Shown here: piece after piece, positions 11,293 through 22,839 of the stretch
How positions within the stretch are numbered: position 1 is the stretch's first letter
Layout of the letters: each line of letters opens with the position of its first letter
DNA from: Poa pratensis
Lineage: Eukaryota; Streptophyta; Magnoliopsida; Poales; Poaceae
Reading direction: 5' to 3'
DNA: 64,000 bases
Assembly (NCBI GenBank): GCA_947311845.1
Contig: CAMZMU010000123.1
Span: 15,855,161 to 15,919,160 of the forward strand
Notes under the pieces: generated by a model
What the model saw: only the letters and a program-made list of their open reading frames with translations
Told to the model about the DNA's origin: nothing
Database searches by the model: none
Position numbers and translations under genes: made by a program

Positions 11293-11749
11293 TAGGGATG
11301 GCAACAGGTCTGCTCCCCACCGGGGAGTGCCTTCTCATCTCCATCCCCATTTAACAATCGGGGAGACTTTTTCCCCATCCCCATCCCCATCGGGATCGGG
11401 TCGGGGATCGGGTTCCCCACTAAGAGGCTAATTTCAAATAATTTTGTCTCAATTTTATAAACTAATACTTTTGACACCGGAAAATACACAACTTGTGTAA
11501 CAGGTATGCGGTAAAAATGACAAAGATTAGATCATAGGTTAAATATTATTAAAACACACTATGTTAGACACAAAACATATAAATTTATATATCTACGAGT
11601 AGATAACGGGTATAGCGGGAACATGGATGGGAGAGCTTTTAATCCCCATCCCCATGTTAGATGGCGGGGATGAAAGTTCCCCATACCCGTCCCCTAATAG
11701 ATGAATTCCCCACGGGTTTTCGGGGAACGGGGCCCCATTGCCATCCCTA
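11293..11749. mobile_element. hAT non-autonomous element (457 bp) with perfect 8 bp TSD
   Basis: Perfect terminal inverted repeats TAGGGATGGCAA and TTGCCATCCCTA are flanked by GCGACGTT at 11285-11292 and 11750-11757. The interior is dominated by CCCCATCCCCATCCCC-like and complementary GGGGA motifs near both ends. It is non-coding. Confidence 0.85.
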
Positions 11750-11757
11750 GCGACGTT

Positions 11758-12360
11758 GGATGTATGGTGCGATTTGAAAAGAAGAAACTTTATATCCCTA
11801 TTAAATATTAAATACAAATTGGATGTTAGTTTTTTCACTTTTATAACGAACAATTTAACCTCATGAAATAAAATAACAAGTTGTTATAGTGTCTACTCAC
11901 ATATCTAGATTTTGCGATGACAATGTAGAGAAAAATAACAAACACTATTTGTGGGTTGATAGGTATTTGGTGTTTTTTTTGGGTACATTATTATGTTGTG
12001 TCACCGAAATAGGCTCATGTTTTCAAATGAGTTATGACTTAGTCACATTATTTAGATATATCAATCTATGGTAAATACTTGCAAGTCAACTATGCTAAAT
12101 CTAGTGACATGCTAACTTCTATAAACTAGTTATGTAAACTAAAACAATACCCCAACTGTACCATAGGCAAGTTAATTATATTAGAACATTGCAAACTTAA
12201 CTATGCTAAAAGAGGGGCAAATTAAAGACTAAAATTAGTAACATGCTAACTAGTACTATAAACTAGTAATCTAGATTAAAATTGTACCAATTGGACATCA
12301 TGCAAGTTAACTATATTAAAACAGTGAAATCTTAACTATGCTAAAACAGTGTTCACAGAT
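11758..12360. repeat. AT-rich DNA with an imperfect ~134 bp tandem duplication
   Basis: Two diverged copies, starting near 12103 (AGTGACATGCTAAC) and 12237 (AGTAACATGCTAAC), each run on to an AACTATGCTAAA block. No gene was seen in the remainder. Confidence 0.45.
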
Positions 12361-12361
12361 C

Positions 12362-12390
12362 TACTCCCTCCGTCCCAAAATATAAGGCAC
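12362..12390. mobile_element. Orphan Stowaway-type MITE terminus
   Basis: TA followed by CTCCCTCCGTCCCAAAATAT is the canonical grass Stowaway (Tc1/mariner) end. The complementary end was not found within the next kilobase, so this is a solo or truncated terminus. Confidence 0.55.
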
Positions 12391-13323
12391 CATTTAATTT
12401 CGCTGGTCAACGCGTACAACTTCGAACATTTGTTTCGAGCTTGTTTAGCATGTAACAAGTGCAACTAGGATATGTTGTTTATGGAGGAACTTGCTCGTGA
12501 GTAATATGACAATGCTTTCGCCTATTCCTGAAATAGACATTGCCATGTTATATTGTATAGCCTCTTTTAGGTTGAATGTATTAAACCATTCGACTTTCCA
12601 TTAGTCTGAAAGTGGCCTGCAATTTTTTGCTTGCTGACCAATTCTTTATGTAAAACCTTGACCTATGCGGTTGATTTTATTTTTAGTTGCCAGGTGACAT
12701 AATAGTGGATTTTGTTACGAAAATCCGTTTTGGAGCCCGGGCACAGATGCACCGGATATCCCGTCCTTCCATTTGCATCGGCAGATGTTCCCCTGGCCTC
12801 GCGCGACTACTTTTACCATGGTAAATACCGGGGTGTGACCCACTAGAGCCAGGGCATTAATTGAGCTGTATTTGCCGGGACAGATGGTAGAGAATGGACC
12901 GGGCCGCGTCCTGGACCTTCTGGTCAGTTCACAAAGGACCCAGTCAACACAGATAAATCCGCGAACTGCCCGCATTAAATTGGAAACCTAGATCTATTCC
13001 CCACCTCTTCTTCCACCTTCCACCCGAGACGGAGAACACCCAGATCCCCATTACCATCTTCGTCCACAGCCTGGAGAGGATTAGCCCGGGGATTGCTTCA
13101 ACAAGTGCATCGATTTAGTGCATCTCCTTGCCGTCACCTCTTGTCTATTCGTTATGCAGGCTGGCATCTGCTAGGTTGTGCTGCTGTTCTTGAGGGACAT
13201 CAGGTCGAGCCCTGCCCCTCGACGTCACGGCTCCTGCGGCGGTCACGCCACCCCAAGCTCTAACCCTGCCTCTTCCGTTGCGGCCGCCGCCCTTGTTGTC
13301 GACCTTCCAGAGGATGATGAACA
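12391..13323. other. Intergenic sequence, GC rising toward 13 kb
   Basis: Sequence between the MITE end and the zinc-knuckle relic. From about 12980 it is C-rich with CACC/CCTC leader-like character. Open frames on both strands here lack any recognisable domain. It may belong to the adjoining LINE relic. Confidence 0.25.
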
Positions 13324-14194
13324 TCAGAACATAGCCGCTGCACCCACGTGCCCACGTCCACCATCTCGCGCACGGCCGGCGCCCACCAAACGGCCAGCCG
13401 TGGCACCAGCACGGCTCGTTCCGACATGCCCACGGTCGTTGCGGCGCCACTCTGGCTCCTCGACCACCGCCTTACCACGCCCGTCGTCACGGCCACCGTT
13501 GTCGTTGCCGTTGCCGTTGGCGGCGCGCTGCGGAGCAACCTCAGCCCTGGGCCCCAGCCGCTCCCTGACCGGCCACACAGGCGCGGGCACAGGCGCAGGT
13601 GCTCCACGGTCGCCAAGACGGCGGCGCGCCGGAATGCCGTAGCGAAGACCAGCAGCCAGAAGGGGGCCACGCCCACCTACCGCCGCAGGTGCCGCAGGCG
13701 GCGAGCGCGGCTGGTCGCACTCCCTGGCGTGGTGTCCCTCCTGGCGACACCGCAGGCAGACGGTCTCGTTCTCGCACAGGCCGGCGACGTGGCCCGGCTG
13801 CGCGCAGTTGAAGCAGCAACCGGCCAGGTCCGGCGGGAGCCCGGAGCGGATGACCAGCGCAGGCAGAGGGGCATGGAACTGCTGACGGCAGCGCTTGCGC
13901 CCCCCCCCCCCCCCCCCCCACATGCTGCCACGGCTGAGGGCCGTGCGCGTCGACCCGTGGCGCAGCGGGAGCGGCTGGCGCAGGGGGAGGACGGCGCATC
14001 GGCGGTGGCGGAGGTGGCCGCGGCAGGGAAGGGGCGCGGACCGCAGGAGCCGCCGGAGGAGGGGAAGGGGGCCGGGGTGGCGAGGCGCTCGGGGAGCCAC
14101 TGCGCAGGACCTCGCAGTACGACCTCATCGAGCCCGCGTCGTCACTCTCGTCGTCGGTGAAGTCCGCCCAACTTCGGCGGTTGGGAGAGGCCAT
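13324..14194 (-). pseudogene. LINE ORF1-type protein with two CCHC zinc knuckles, frameshifted
   Basis: Read on the minus strand from the ATG at 14194, the protein begins MASPNRRSWADFTDDESDD, an acidic N-terminus I associate with grass LINE ORF1 proteins. A proline-rich linker follows. Two zinc knuckles of form CX2CX4HX4C are visible (CFNCAQPGHVAGLC and CLRCRQEGHHAREC), with an Arg/Gly-rich tail. The N-terminal block and the zinc knuckles lie in different frames, and the switch coincides with a run of 20 C on the plus strand (13900-13919). No ORF2 is present on this strand downstream. It would bind LINE RNA; in this form it is non-functional or mis-sequenced. Confidence 0.6.
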
Positions 14195-14281
14195 GGGTGG
14201 CCGCCGGCGTCGGGTGGCGGCCCGTCGGGAGGGAAGGCGCCGCGGGCGGGACGGCGCGCGGGGTGGTGCTTTCTCGCTCAC

Positions 14282-15232
14282 GCTCTCTCGCTCTCTCAGG
14301 TCAAAGAATTAGATGTCAGAATATTTAAAGGGTGCCCTTTTGGCTCCATGTACTTTTAATTATCTCAGTTTCTGTGTTACTAATTTCATCAGATTAACTG
14401 TTACGGTTTCAAGCTGATGCACTATTAGTCCTTGTTCCCACGATAGTACAACCTGCAATTATCACGAGCTGATTTATTCTTGTTCTTGCATGCCGACGCC
14501 TAATGCAAAATAAATTGCTTTGGTTCCCAAAACAACTAGTCATGGCACCTGCTCTATATTTATGACGGGACACGAAAAGACGGCGTCATGTCCCTGCGGA
14601 ACATCACAAGAAGTTACCGCGAGGTCGGTTGTTTTACTCTGCCTGCACATATGCGGACAAGCACAGAAACACAAATCCCAAAGCAACATGGACGGTGCAG
14701 ATAACAGGACTACATGTGCTCGGGCACCAAAGCGCTCTCCTCATTTTGTTACTTTCACTATGATTCTAAATCTACTTGTTTGTGTACTTCGTCGGCAAAT
14801 TATGATAGGTGCTTCAAGTTCTTTGTAAATATTAAGAAACATAAATAAGAAAAATATTCAACCAAATCATGTTCATTACTCAACACTTGCACCGTTACTA
14901 GTACAAAATAAAATACCAGGGAAACATCGCTACAATGCACGCAGTGCGTGGGTCAGTTTAGATTATTTTGCAACACACTCATAGTTGAACAGATTTGTCC
15001 CATGTATTTCTTCACGCACATGAACAACCAAGACAAACCCCACACTATGTTGATAATTAATTTGAAACCCTGATATCGATTTGTAGGGATACACCAGAAA
15101 TTTCACCGTGTTAATAGATTTTATCGACAACCAGCTTGAATAACAATGTTTCATTAGATTTTATTTAACGATTTTCATTATCTAAAATTAGCTAACAAAT
15201 GTAACTTACTATAGATTATATCAGATGATATA
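14282..15232. other. AT-rich intergenic DNA, nothing recognised
   Basis: No coding domain, tRNA or transposon terminus could be supported here. The longest open frame (14520-14828) is Cys- and Thr-rich without a known pattern. Confidence 0.35.
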
Positions 15233-15401
15233 TGTGTTATTCATATATAACAACACTTTGTTTATCAAACTTATTACATGATCATGGCATATTTAATTTT
15301 GTCCCAAACAAAAAACAAATTAAATTGTTGTTATGCCGCTAGACAAACATTGATTGTTATTGTCTTTTTGAAGGAAAATGTTGTTATATATGAATAACAC
15401 A
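15233..15401. repeat. 23 bp perfect inverted repeat, MITE-like
   Basis: TGTGTTATTCATATATAACA... at 15233-15255 is exactly complementary to 15379-15401, with a ~123 bp AT-rich loop. The arms could be TIRs of a small MITE; no target-site duplication is clear. Just beyond it, CCTTGCTTCCCGTCCT is repeated directly (about 15406 and 15458). Confidence 0.5.
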
Positions 15402-15599
15402 CATTCCTTGCTTCCCGTCCTAGATCCTAACCTTAACAGCGAAGCAAAACACTTTATTCCTTGCTTCCCGTCCTCCGTGTACGCATCCCCTTTCTCGGTT
15501 GACTGCAAGAGTGCGCGTGTTCGATCTGAGCCGTCCACGAGGATTTCGGTGGTCGGCACGAAGCTTCTCGTGCCCGTCCGGCCCGTACTGACTCAGCCA

Positions 15600-15901
15600 T
15601 CGAGTCCCTCGAACGTGTCGTCCATCTAAATATGGCGCACCTGCCTGCACCGCGTCTACAAGAACCGCCCACAAACCTCTCCATCCTCCAAGCATCGTGT
15701 CCCCTAGAAGCATAGACCCTTTCCACCCATAGACTCTCCCACATAGATCCACCGCCCTCCTTTCTTCTCCGCTCCCCTCGCTAAAGGCGAAATCCCCCGG
15801 CGCACACGCACACCCGACTACCTGTTTCCCCATCTCCCAAATCTAAAAATCTCCGGCGAACCAGAAGAAATCTCCGGCGAATCGGAGGAGATCCGGCCGC
15901 G
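15600..15901 (+). promoter_or_regulatory. Proximal promoter and 5' leader of the BAP31-like gene
   Basis: A TATA-like CTAAATATGG lies at about 15625. It is followed by a C/T-rich leader (CCCTCGCTAAAGG, CCCATCTCCC) up to the ATG at 15902, typical of grass housekeeping genes. The transcription start is inferred, not seen. Confidence 0.35.
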
Positions 15902-16300
15902 ATGGCGCTGGAGTGGGTGGTGCTGGGGTACGCGGCGGGCGCGGAGGCCATCATGCTGCTTCTCCTCACCCTTCCGGGCCTCGACGCGCTCCGGCACGGG
16001 ATGCTCTCGGTGGTGCGCAGCGCGCTGAAGCCGATGATGTCGGTGGTGCCCTTCTGCCTCTTCCTGCTCATGGACATCTACTGGAAGTACGAGACGCGGC
16101 CCACCTGCGACGACGAGCACGCCTGCACCCCCTCCGAGCACCTCCGCCACCAGAAGTCCATCATGAAGTCCCAGCGCAACGGCCTCCTCATCCTCGCCGC
16201 GCTCCTCCTCTACTGGATCCTCTTCTCCGTCACCTCCCTCGTCGTCAAGCTCGACACCCTCCAGAAGCGCGTCGACAAGCTCAAGAAGCGCGACGACTGA
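15902..16300 (+). CDS. BAP31-like endoplasmic reticulum transmembrane protein
   Basis: An intact single-exon frame of 132 residues. Three hydrophobic segments are visible at about residues 5-24, 45-61 and 94-115. Between them is a short conserved loop (YWKYETRPTC), then an HLRHQKSIMKSQRN block. A short charged tail of coiled-coil character (LDTLQKRVDKLKKRDD) faces the cytosol. This is the plant short form of the BAP31/Yet3 family, ER membrane proteins implicated in export and quality control of membrane cargo; animal BAP31 has a much longer cytosolic coiled coil. The dilysine near the C-terminus resembles an ER-retrieval signal. There are no frame defects and codon use is strongly GC3, as in native grass genes. 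Start choice: first ATG, with the hydrophobic segment immediately after it. Confidence 0.9.
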   Translation: MALEWVVLGYAAGAEAIMLLLLTLPGLDALRHGMLSVVRSALKPMMSVVPFCLFLLMDIYWKYETRPTCDDEHACTPSEHLRHQKSIMKSQRNGLLILAALLLYWILFSVTSLVVKLDTLQKRVDKLKKRDD

Positions 16301-16436
16301 TCTGCCCCGGCTATTTCCCCCTCGTCACATCTTCACGGCGCCGGCCCTCGGTGTCGATGTTTCCTCCTCTTTACCCGTGTTATGTGTTCCTAGATACATC
16401 TATCCTGTGATGCATGTGTTCCGTGTTTTTTTTTTC

Positions 16437-17960
16437 TGGGTGTAGTGTGGATGTTCGAGATCGTGATCCGGATTTGAGTGTCTAGTATCTGCTCCAGATC
16501 TAGTTCGAGTAAAATAGGTCTTTGTGGTAAAATCGTTATGGAACTGTGTTCTTCCAAAATGTTCTTGCATATGTGACTCCCGACCATAAATTTGGATAAC
16601 TGCAATCGCATTTTGATCTGTTCTCGGTAATTAGTTCGGATATGATCTGCAATCATATTTTAATCTTGGTTCATGTGTTCACATGCTCGTGAAATTAAGT
16701 ACATGCAGCACGGGAACTGGAATCGTGTGAGTAACAACTTCAATGGAATTGAGAAGGCTTTGATGGGGTTAATGTCTGTTGTTTCTGCAATGTGATTTTA
16801 TTTATATTAAATGGGAGAACTATCTCCTCTTGGCAGGAGGTTGGATAGCAAGTGCTGCAATTACCATTTTGTAATTCAGAAAAAAAGGTGTAGTACTAGT
16901 TCAAAACATGATCGGTTTCTCTTTTTCTTCATATTCCTGATTAGCCATAGCCAATATAAGATTGTAATATCTGAAGCAGCTTCAGTTTTGATCCATCTTC
17001 TGTTCTTCCATGTTCCTGTAACTATTTTTTGTGATTGATATGTGTTCATGATTATTCTTCGAAGCATGTTTTTTATGATTCGTTTTGTGATTGATTTGTG
17101 TTCCTGATTGTTCTTCCGACGCATGTTTTTTATGGTCCGTTAATGTTCGTTTTTTATGACTCGTTAATGATGTTTGTTTTTTATCATTCGTTAATTTTTG
17201 TGTGCTGCTTTACGATTTTTCTTGTCACATGCTTGTAAACTTAGGCTTCATGGAAACTGGAATTGTAAGTACCAAATTTGATAAAATTTATAAGCATTTA
17301 ATGGCTTAGTGTCTATCGTTTTGGGTTGTGAATTGATTTATGTTAAGATGGGATAACACGCTCAAATCCAAAGCATAGGCCGCATGTGTTTTTTGGTGTA
17401 ACATGGATGTTTGAGATCGTGATCCGGATTCGAGCGTTTAGTATTTGCTTCGGATCTAGTTCGAGTATGTGCTAAAGATCTTCATGGAACAGTGTATCTA
17501 AAATGTTCTAGCTAATGTGACTCCTCCCGGCCATAAATTTGGATGCTTGAGATCATATTTAACCCGTTCTTAGAAATTTTGGTTGATTTCTAGTGTCACA
17601 TGTTTGTAAAACTAATCATAGGCTGCATGGGAACAGGAATGGGGCTTGGGTACAGAACTTTATTTGATGGAACTCAGAATTCTTTGACCGGGTTAATGTC
17701 TATCGTTTTGGGAATGTGAATTGAATTTTGTTAAGATGACATTTTGTCTAGTGCTGTTTTTCTGCATGATCCTGGTTAGCCTTAGTAAGAGTACAATATT
17801 GGAATATTTGATGTTCCATGTTAATGCAATTACTCTCGGTTATTGATTTGTGTTGCATGATCCTGTGATTCTTAAGTTGTTGTCATGTTTGTGGTGATTC
17901 TGTAGTTGTTGCCATGTTTGTGGTGATTCTTTTGTTTGTTTTTGTTTGTAGCGCTTTAAG
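16437..17960. repeat. Degenerate ~950 bp tandem duplication downstream of the BAP31-like gene
   Basis: A stretch starting TGGATGTTCGAGATCGTGATC (near 16450) recurs near 17404. Following landmarks occur in the same order in both copies: GATCTAGTTCGAGTA, CCATAAATTTGGAT, GGGTTAATGTCT, GTGATTGAT. A third, partial copy of the tail lies at about 17218-17357. The sequence is T-rich and probably holds the 3' UTR or a 3' intron of the BAP31-like gene; no coding sequence was recognised. Confidence 0.6.
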
Positions 17961-18786
17961 AATACTATGTTTGCAAACTTCTCATCTGAATTTTCTAAGG
18001 TTGAGACCTATTGATAATTGGTTGGTCGAATGATGCACAGTTGATGCCATAAGCTTGTACAACACTTCTTGATCAGCGAGTGTTCTTAACTCAGTATCTA
18101 AATTTGCTGCAACCTCTTACAATATCTAATTTCTTGGTGGTGTAGTGAAGCCTTAATTTATGCCTACTGTTGTTAATGTCTGAATTCACGCTCACTTCTC
18201 TGATCACTCGGAGAATTGAATCACATATCATGTGTCTGCTCAACAACCAGAATCAACGGGTAATTCCTCTATACGTACAGAGTATAGTGTATTCTAAACT
18301 CGGTTTGATGGATGAGTTTGAGGTGTGGCCAAGTTCTGATGTAACCTGGTGTTCTAAACGGGTAATGAAGCTGACAATTTTTGGATGGGAGCTTGATTTG
18401 CTGTCATAATGTGCCTGGTGTTCAGTTATTTGATTGTTTTCAGTGTCTATTCTGTCTGGAAATGTCTGAACTCCTAATGTTCAGTACTACTAGATCCACC
18501 CGCTGTTGACACTGATTTTCGATTTGCAAAACGTTTATCGTCAATAATTATTATAGATAGCAGTGACATTATAGGTTTAGAGCAAAGCACAATGCTCTTA
18601 CATGTACAGCGTCTACAATACAGAATAGATAGGTTCTTCAACGTCTACAATCGTCACTTGTATTCAAATTGTGAAACGGTATGATAAACATTATTAATAT
18701 GACATGGTGGTGAAATAACTACTATACACATAGCAGGTGGCATTACATGTTTAGAGCAAAGCACAATGCTCTTACATACACACAAG
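17961..18786. repeat. Intergenic DNA between convergent genes with a ~175 bp repeat
   Basis: The phrase GTTTAGAGCAAAGCACAATG occurs near 18575 and 18750. It is followed in each case by a block resembling the end of the minus-strand terminal exon (GATAGATAGGT), so the end of that gene seems partly duplicated. Otherwise no gene is seen. Confidence 0.4.
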
Positions 18787-20299
18787 TTACATACACACAA
18801 GTTTACAGATATAAGACTTCAGGATAGATAGGTCTTCAAGGAGAGATAGCTTCTTCAGCATCTCCTCAAGTTGGACAGTGGTTGGAATCTCAACAACCTC
18901 CGTGTGAGACTAGAAAATAAGGATGGAATTAACAATCAGATGACAATACAGTGTCGTTACTAAAGATAGTGACAATGCAAGTAAATATAGCTACCAATGT
19001 TTTAAATATCCGGCTATAGAAAAATAGCCCCGACCCTTAAAATGGGGCTATAGCCGGAAATTGTACATGAATTCATTTATCCCCAAGATTCTCAAAAAGC
19101 TATAGCAAGAAGCAGCGACATGGGAAATAATCCAAAGCACGATGCCATTGGATTTGATTACAATTTAGATTCACGACATTAACTAACAACCTCATATAAA
19201 CAGAGTAAGGCAAAAAAAATGTCTTAGAAGGTCCAAAATAAGTTCCAGGGTAAGAGAGGCAGTCATTTTAAAAGGCAATACTTCTATCAAACATTGATAA
19301 TTCATGTTGGCGCTTTAAAGTATAAACTGACAACCTCTTATAAGTAGAGTAAGGCGAATTGTTTGTCTTAGAAGGTCTAACAGAATTACCAGGATAAGAG
19401 AGGCTGTCGGTTTAAAAGGAGTACTCCTATCAGATGTGGATAATTCGTGCGCTTCAAAATATTTACGCTTACATGCATTTCAAGGTCAAAAGGCACTATT
19501 TGGCACTCAAAAGGTAGATAGCTAAATCATGAACTCATATGGGATTAAACAAAGGAATTATAATGTGTGAAACTCTTTTTTCTTAGTAGTAGAATGTAGA
19601 ATGCATAGAATATGAGATTAACTAAAAACCTCTTATAATGAAGGTGGATTTTCTGTCCTAGAAGGCGTAACAGTGGTACCAAGAAGTAAGGAATTAAGGT
19701 AAATAATAGAGAAAATAAAGGTGCATAAGCATGGATAACAGGAACAACGATAGCAGGTAATTAAGGATCTTGGTACCCTCGGAAAAAATGAAAAACCTAA
19801 TTGAATGAAGAAAGGGAAAACATAGATAGTAGTCAGGAGTACCTGTAAAAGTTTCTGGCATATCGGAAGGCCTTGGGAGCTCATCAATTGGAGTCAAAGC
19901 AGAGGTGCATAGGGGATAATCCATGAGAGTATCAATCTTCTCTAGCACATATGTGTATCTACTAAATCTGACTATGTAGCTATGTTTCTTGGAATAACCA
20001 GAAACCTTTATTTAGCTCATAAACCTTTCTATGAACTTGTCTACACACTCCACTGAAATTTCAACATACATATGGTTTCCCTGAAACAAATGAGCAAAGA
20101 TTAGTTCATAGACGACCGGACTACAAACTAAGGAAGTAAAACCAACACAACTCTATACCTGTATGTCCAGGAACACCATGTGAGTGTTTTATAGGCCCAC
20201 TATACGTGCCTCCACGATGCTGCCATAGCCTACAGACGTAGACTTGAATCGTCCAGTGGCAGATGTTCGGATTGAGGTCAATCAAGGATTGATCTACAT
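18787..20299 (-). pseudogene. RPA70/OB-fold-like (DUF223-type) gene, decayed
   Basis: Four minus-strand exon candidates have GT-AG borders. 20299-20159 encodes NPNICHWTIQVYVCRLWQHR, the start of an RPA1-type OB-fold. 20080-20025 encodes GNHMYVEISVECVDKF, the next OB strand. 19961-19843 encodes TLMDYPLCTSALTPIDELP, the block after the OB-fold in plant RPA-like DUF223 proteins. 18909-18787 ends with a Leu-rich tail (QLEEMLKKLSLLEDLSILK) and a stop. RPA70 proteins bind single-stranded DNA; many grass relatives are transposon-linked or pseudogenised. The first exon loses frame just before its donor, the 63 nt intron before the third block is very short, and the last exon does not splice in phase with the third. 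I conclude a partial, decaying copy. The order of motifs supports the family; the exon chain is inference. Confidence 0.5.
19178..19690. repeat. Three copies of a ~140 bp repeat within the RPA-like gene
   Basis: Copies begin near 19178, 19320 and 19618. Each carries an ACAACCTC/AAAACCTC block, then a TCTTAGAAGG or TCCTAGAAGG block, then a GTACCA or TTACCAGGATAAGAGAGG-like stretch. They lie in the presumed intron before the terminal exon. Confidence 0.5.
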
Positions 20300-22714
20300 C
20301 TATACATAAAAAGAAAACACAATGTTAGGCAAATAAATAACTGAAAATTAATACAGCACAACAGACACAATAGAATAATGCATTAGATATACATGTGCCA
20401 ACTATGGCAAACAAAAAGACAGGATTGCAGGCACAAAATAGATAAAAACATGACAAACGCGACTACCTAGTCGAGCATCCAGTACACAAAAGACAGACAG
20501 AGCGTGTCCCTCACAAAATATAGGCGAAAGGAAACAAGAAAGAATAAACAGTATATATAAGAAACGAAGTTAGGCATCTTACCCTGTCATTACAACAGCT
20601 TTCAAGACAGCAGCAAGATCCAAGATTAATCAAACGTGTGCAGACAGACTTATATTCCTAAGAAGCACAATAAGAGCACCCTTCTTTAGAAACAGACCGG
20701 AGGAAATTGGGCACAATGATTGCATTTAGAATGAGATCCGAGGTACTCTCTAACATGAGTAGGCATCATTGTTTATTTCCTCGGCTATATCATTTGTCGG
20801 CGCCAATATAGCTCGCTGGCTTAAATACATGGAATCTTGGTAGTTAGAGATAAAGCATGTATAGACAACATCTACAAAGTCTTTTCGTCCTATGACCTCC
20901 CGGGACAGATAGACACAACTGGAACAGACGAAAAACTCGTGAAGATAATCCACACCGAAGCTATTTTTGCTGTGTCTCCACATAGCTGCAAATGTTCAAA
21001 TATTCAGCTATTAATATACCTAGTAACAAAGACCAATGGCATGGGTGAGTATAATTCCATGTGGGTTTAGGCAGTACCAACGGATAATCTCCACTCTAAA
21101 GGAGAAGTCTATTCCTACGGTCATGTCATACATTGATGCTTAAAATAAAGGAAGCGTACTGGTGGTCTAGGGACAAAGGAATATCCTAAAATATCTTAAC
21201 CAGAACCAAACTAGAAACCATTTTCACCCTAGCACAAATAAATTATTATTGGATTTGGTTCAAGCATAATTTACAACATGGCATAATATTATTATGTGAA
21301 GGTATTAGGTGAACAAACTAACATGACAACATAAATATTTCCAATTTACTGATTGGTAAATAATACTTGACCAAATGCAGATCATGATGATCGACAGAGC
21401 AAAAGAATTTCAAACTGATATGGGACTAAGCATGTGTAATGAACAAATGATTATTGTTCAGTTTATTTCCTTTGGTCATCTTTATGTGTTTCTCCAACCA
21501 AATTTATACCTCAAACCAAAATCGAAAAATTAAGCAATCATGATAAATCTTTTGGAATTAAAACCAAAGTTTCACCTGTACAAGGAGCTGCGGGCAGATG
21601 AATCTTGACATGTAAGAAATGAAGGAGGCATTGCCCAGTGATGGTGGAGACCACAAAAGTGACTACAGTTTAGTGAGAGGAGCCCTAGGAGGGCACACCA
21701 AGGTCTCACCCACTGCCTCTTCCTGCTGTCTGCACCTGGCACCCCCCTATGTGAAAGGAGCATGAGAGAGGATCGATGGAGACGGGTCACCATGAGGGCA
21801 TAGCGGGATGACTTTATCAAATGCACCTCTCAGTATGCATATGGATTCCAGACTGAAAACAGTAGTAGTACAATTATTGGAATGACAAAAGAAATTGTGT
21901 AACTGAAGTGATCTATACATGCTGAACTGTAGTTATAAAGATGGAATATGTGTTCTTAGCGGTAACCTGTGCTTTCAAAATTTGCCATTATCTTCTTGTC
22001 ACAAAGTTGACACGGAAATGTAGCAGTTAACCCTCTAGAGATGATCTCAAGACAATATGGCGACAAACATAAAAACAACGTACATGAAAATGCAACATAC
22101 ATGATCCAAGAGTACTTTGAAAGCAAATCCGCGTTCTCATACAAAATAAACTGACAGTCCTTTGGAAATATTTAACAGATGTGAAAAAAGTTATTTGAGG
22201 TACAAATACTTTCATAGGGAGTTCAAATAGCAACCTGTAGGCAAATAACTATTTCCTTAAAAGAATATATGGATTTAAGCATACGTGCACCCAATCAATC
22301 TATCCTTGTAACTCAGAATGTTATGTAGCTCCAAGAAAGTTTCCTGGAGAAGAATCATCATATCTCTACAATGACCCAAAAGACTCCGTTCATGTAAGAA
22401 AACTATCATAGAAAGTGAGTTTACTTTGATGGGTCAAAAATTGTTTCACGCACCTTTCAGACTAAATCGTAATATTCCTTTAGAAACTGTGGACTGATTT
22501 AAAACAGATTGGTTGCAGTGACACGAACTTCCACAACACGCTGCACAGAAGAAATCCATTTGAAGAAATTTAGTCTGACTGGTCTAGGAAACATCTGAGG
22601 AGGAGGGCTCTGGTGCATGATACTTTGCAGACATGACATAGACTGATAGGGTAAACTTAAAGAAGCATGAAAAGCGAAGGCATAATTTTGAGGCATCATA
22701 CCATCATAAAAAAT
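20300..22714. other. AT-rich region upstream of the RPA-like exons
   Basis: A good minus-strand donor (GACAGG followed by GTAAGA) near 20581 could end a 5' exon, but I cannot define its coding content. Other open frames (21572-21826, 22499-22699) show no domain. Treated as intron or intergenic. Confidence 0.3.
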
Positions 22715-22839
22715 GGTTATTATTTTCTGAACATATCTGGAGAAAAGAGAAGGAACGGTTATTATTTTCTGAACATATATGGAGAAAAGAGAAGGAATGG
22801 TTATTAGTTTCTGAACATATCTGGAGAAAAGGGAAGGAG
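22715..22839. repeat. Tandem repeat, 42 bp x 3
   Basis: Three nearly identical 42 bp units start at 22715, 22757 and 22799 (GGTTATTATTTTCTGAACAT...GGAGAAAAGAGAAGG). Differences are one to three bases per unit. Confidence 0.85.

Noticed and set aside
12715..12975. 86-codon minus-strand open frame
   Set aside because: No motif, no splice context, and equally good frames on the other strand.
13178..14359. Long plus-strand open frames opposite the zinc-knuckle ORF
   Set aside because: They are Arg/Pro/Ala-rich shadows of a GC-rich minus-strand gene, with no domains of their own.
21572..21826. Minus-strand frame that might be another exon of the RPA-like gene
   Set aside because: No OB-fold pattern or convincing borders.
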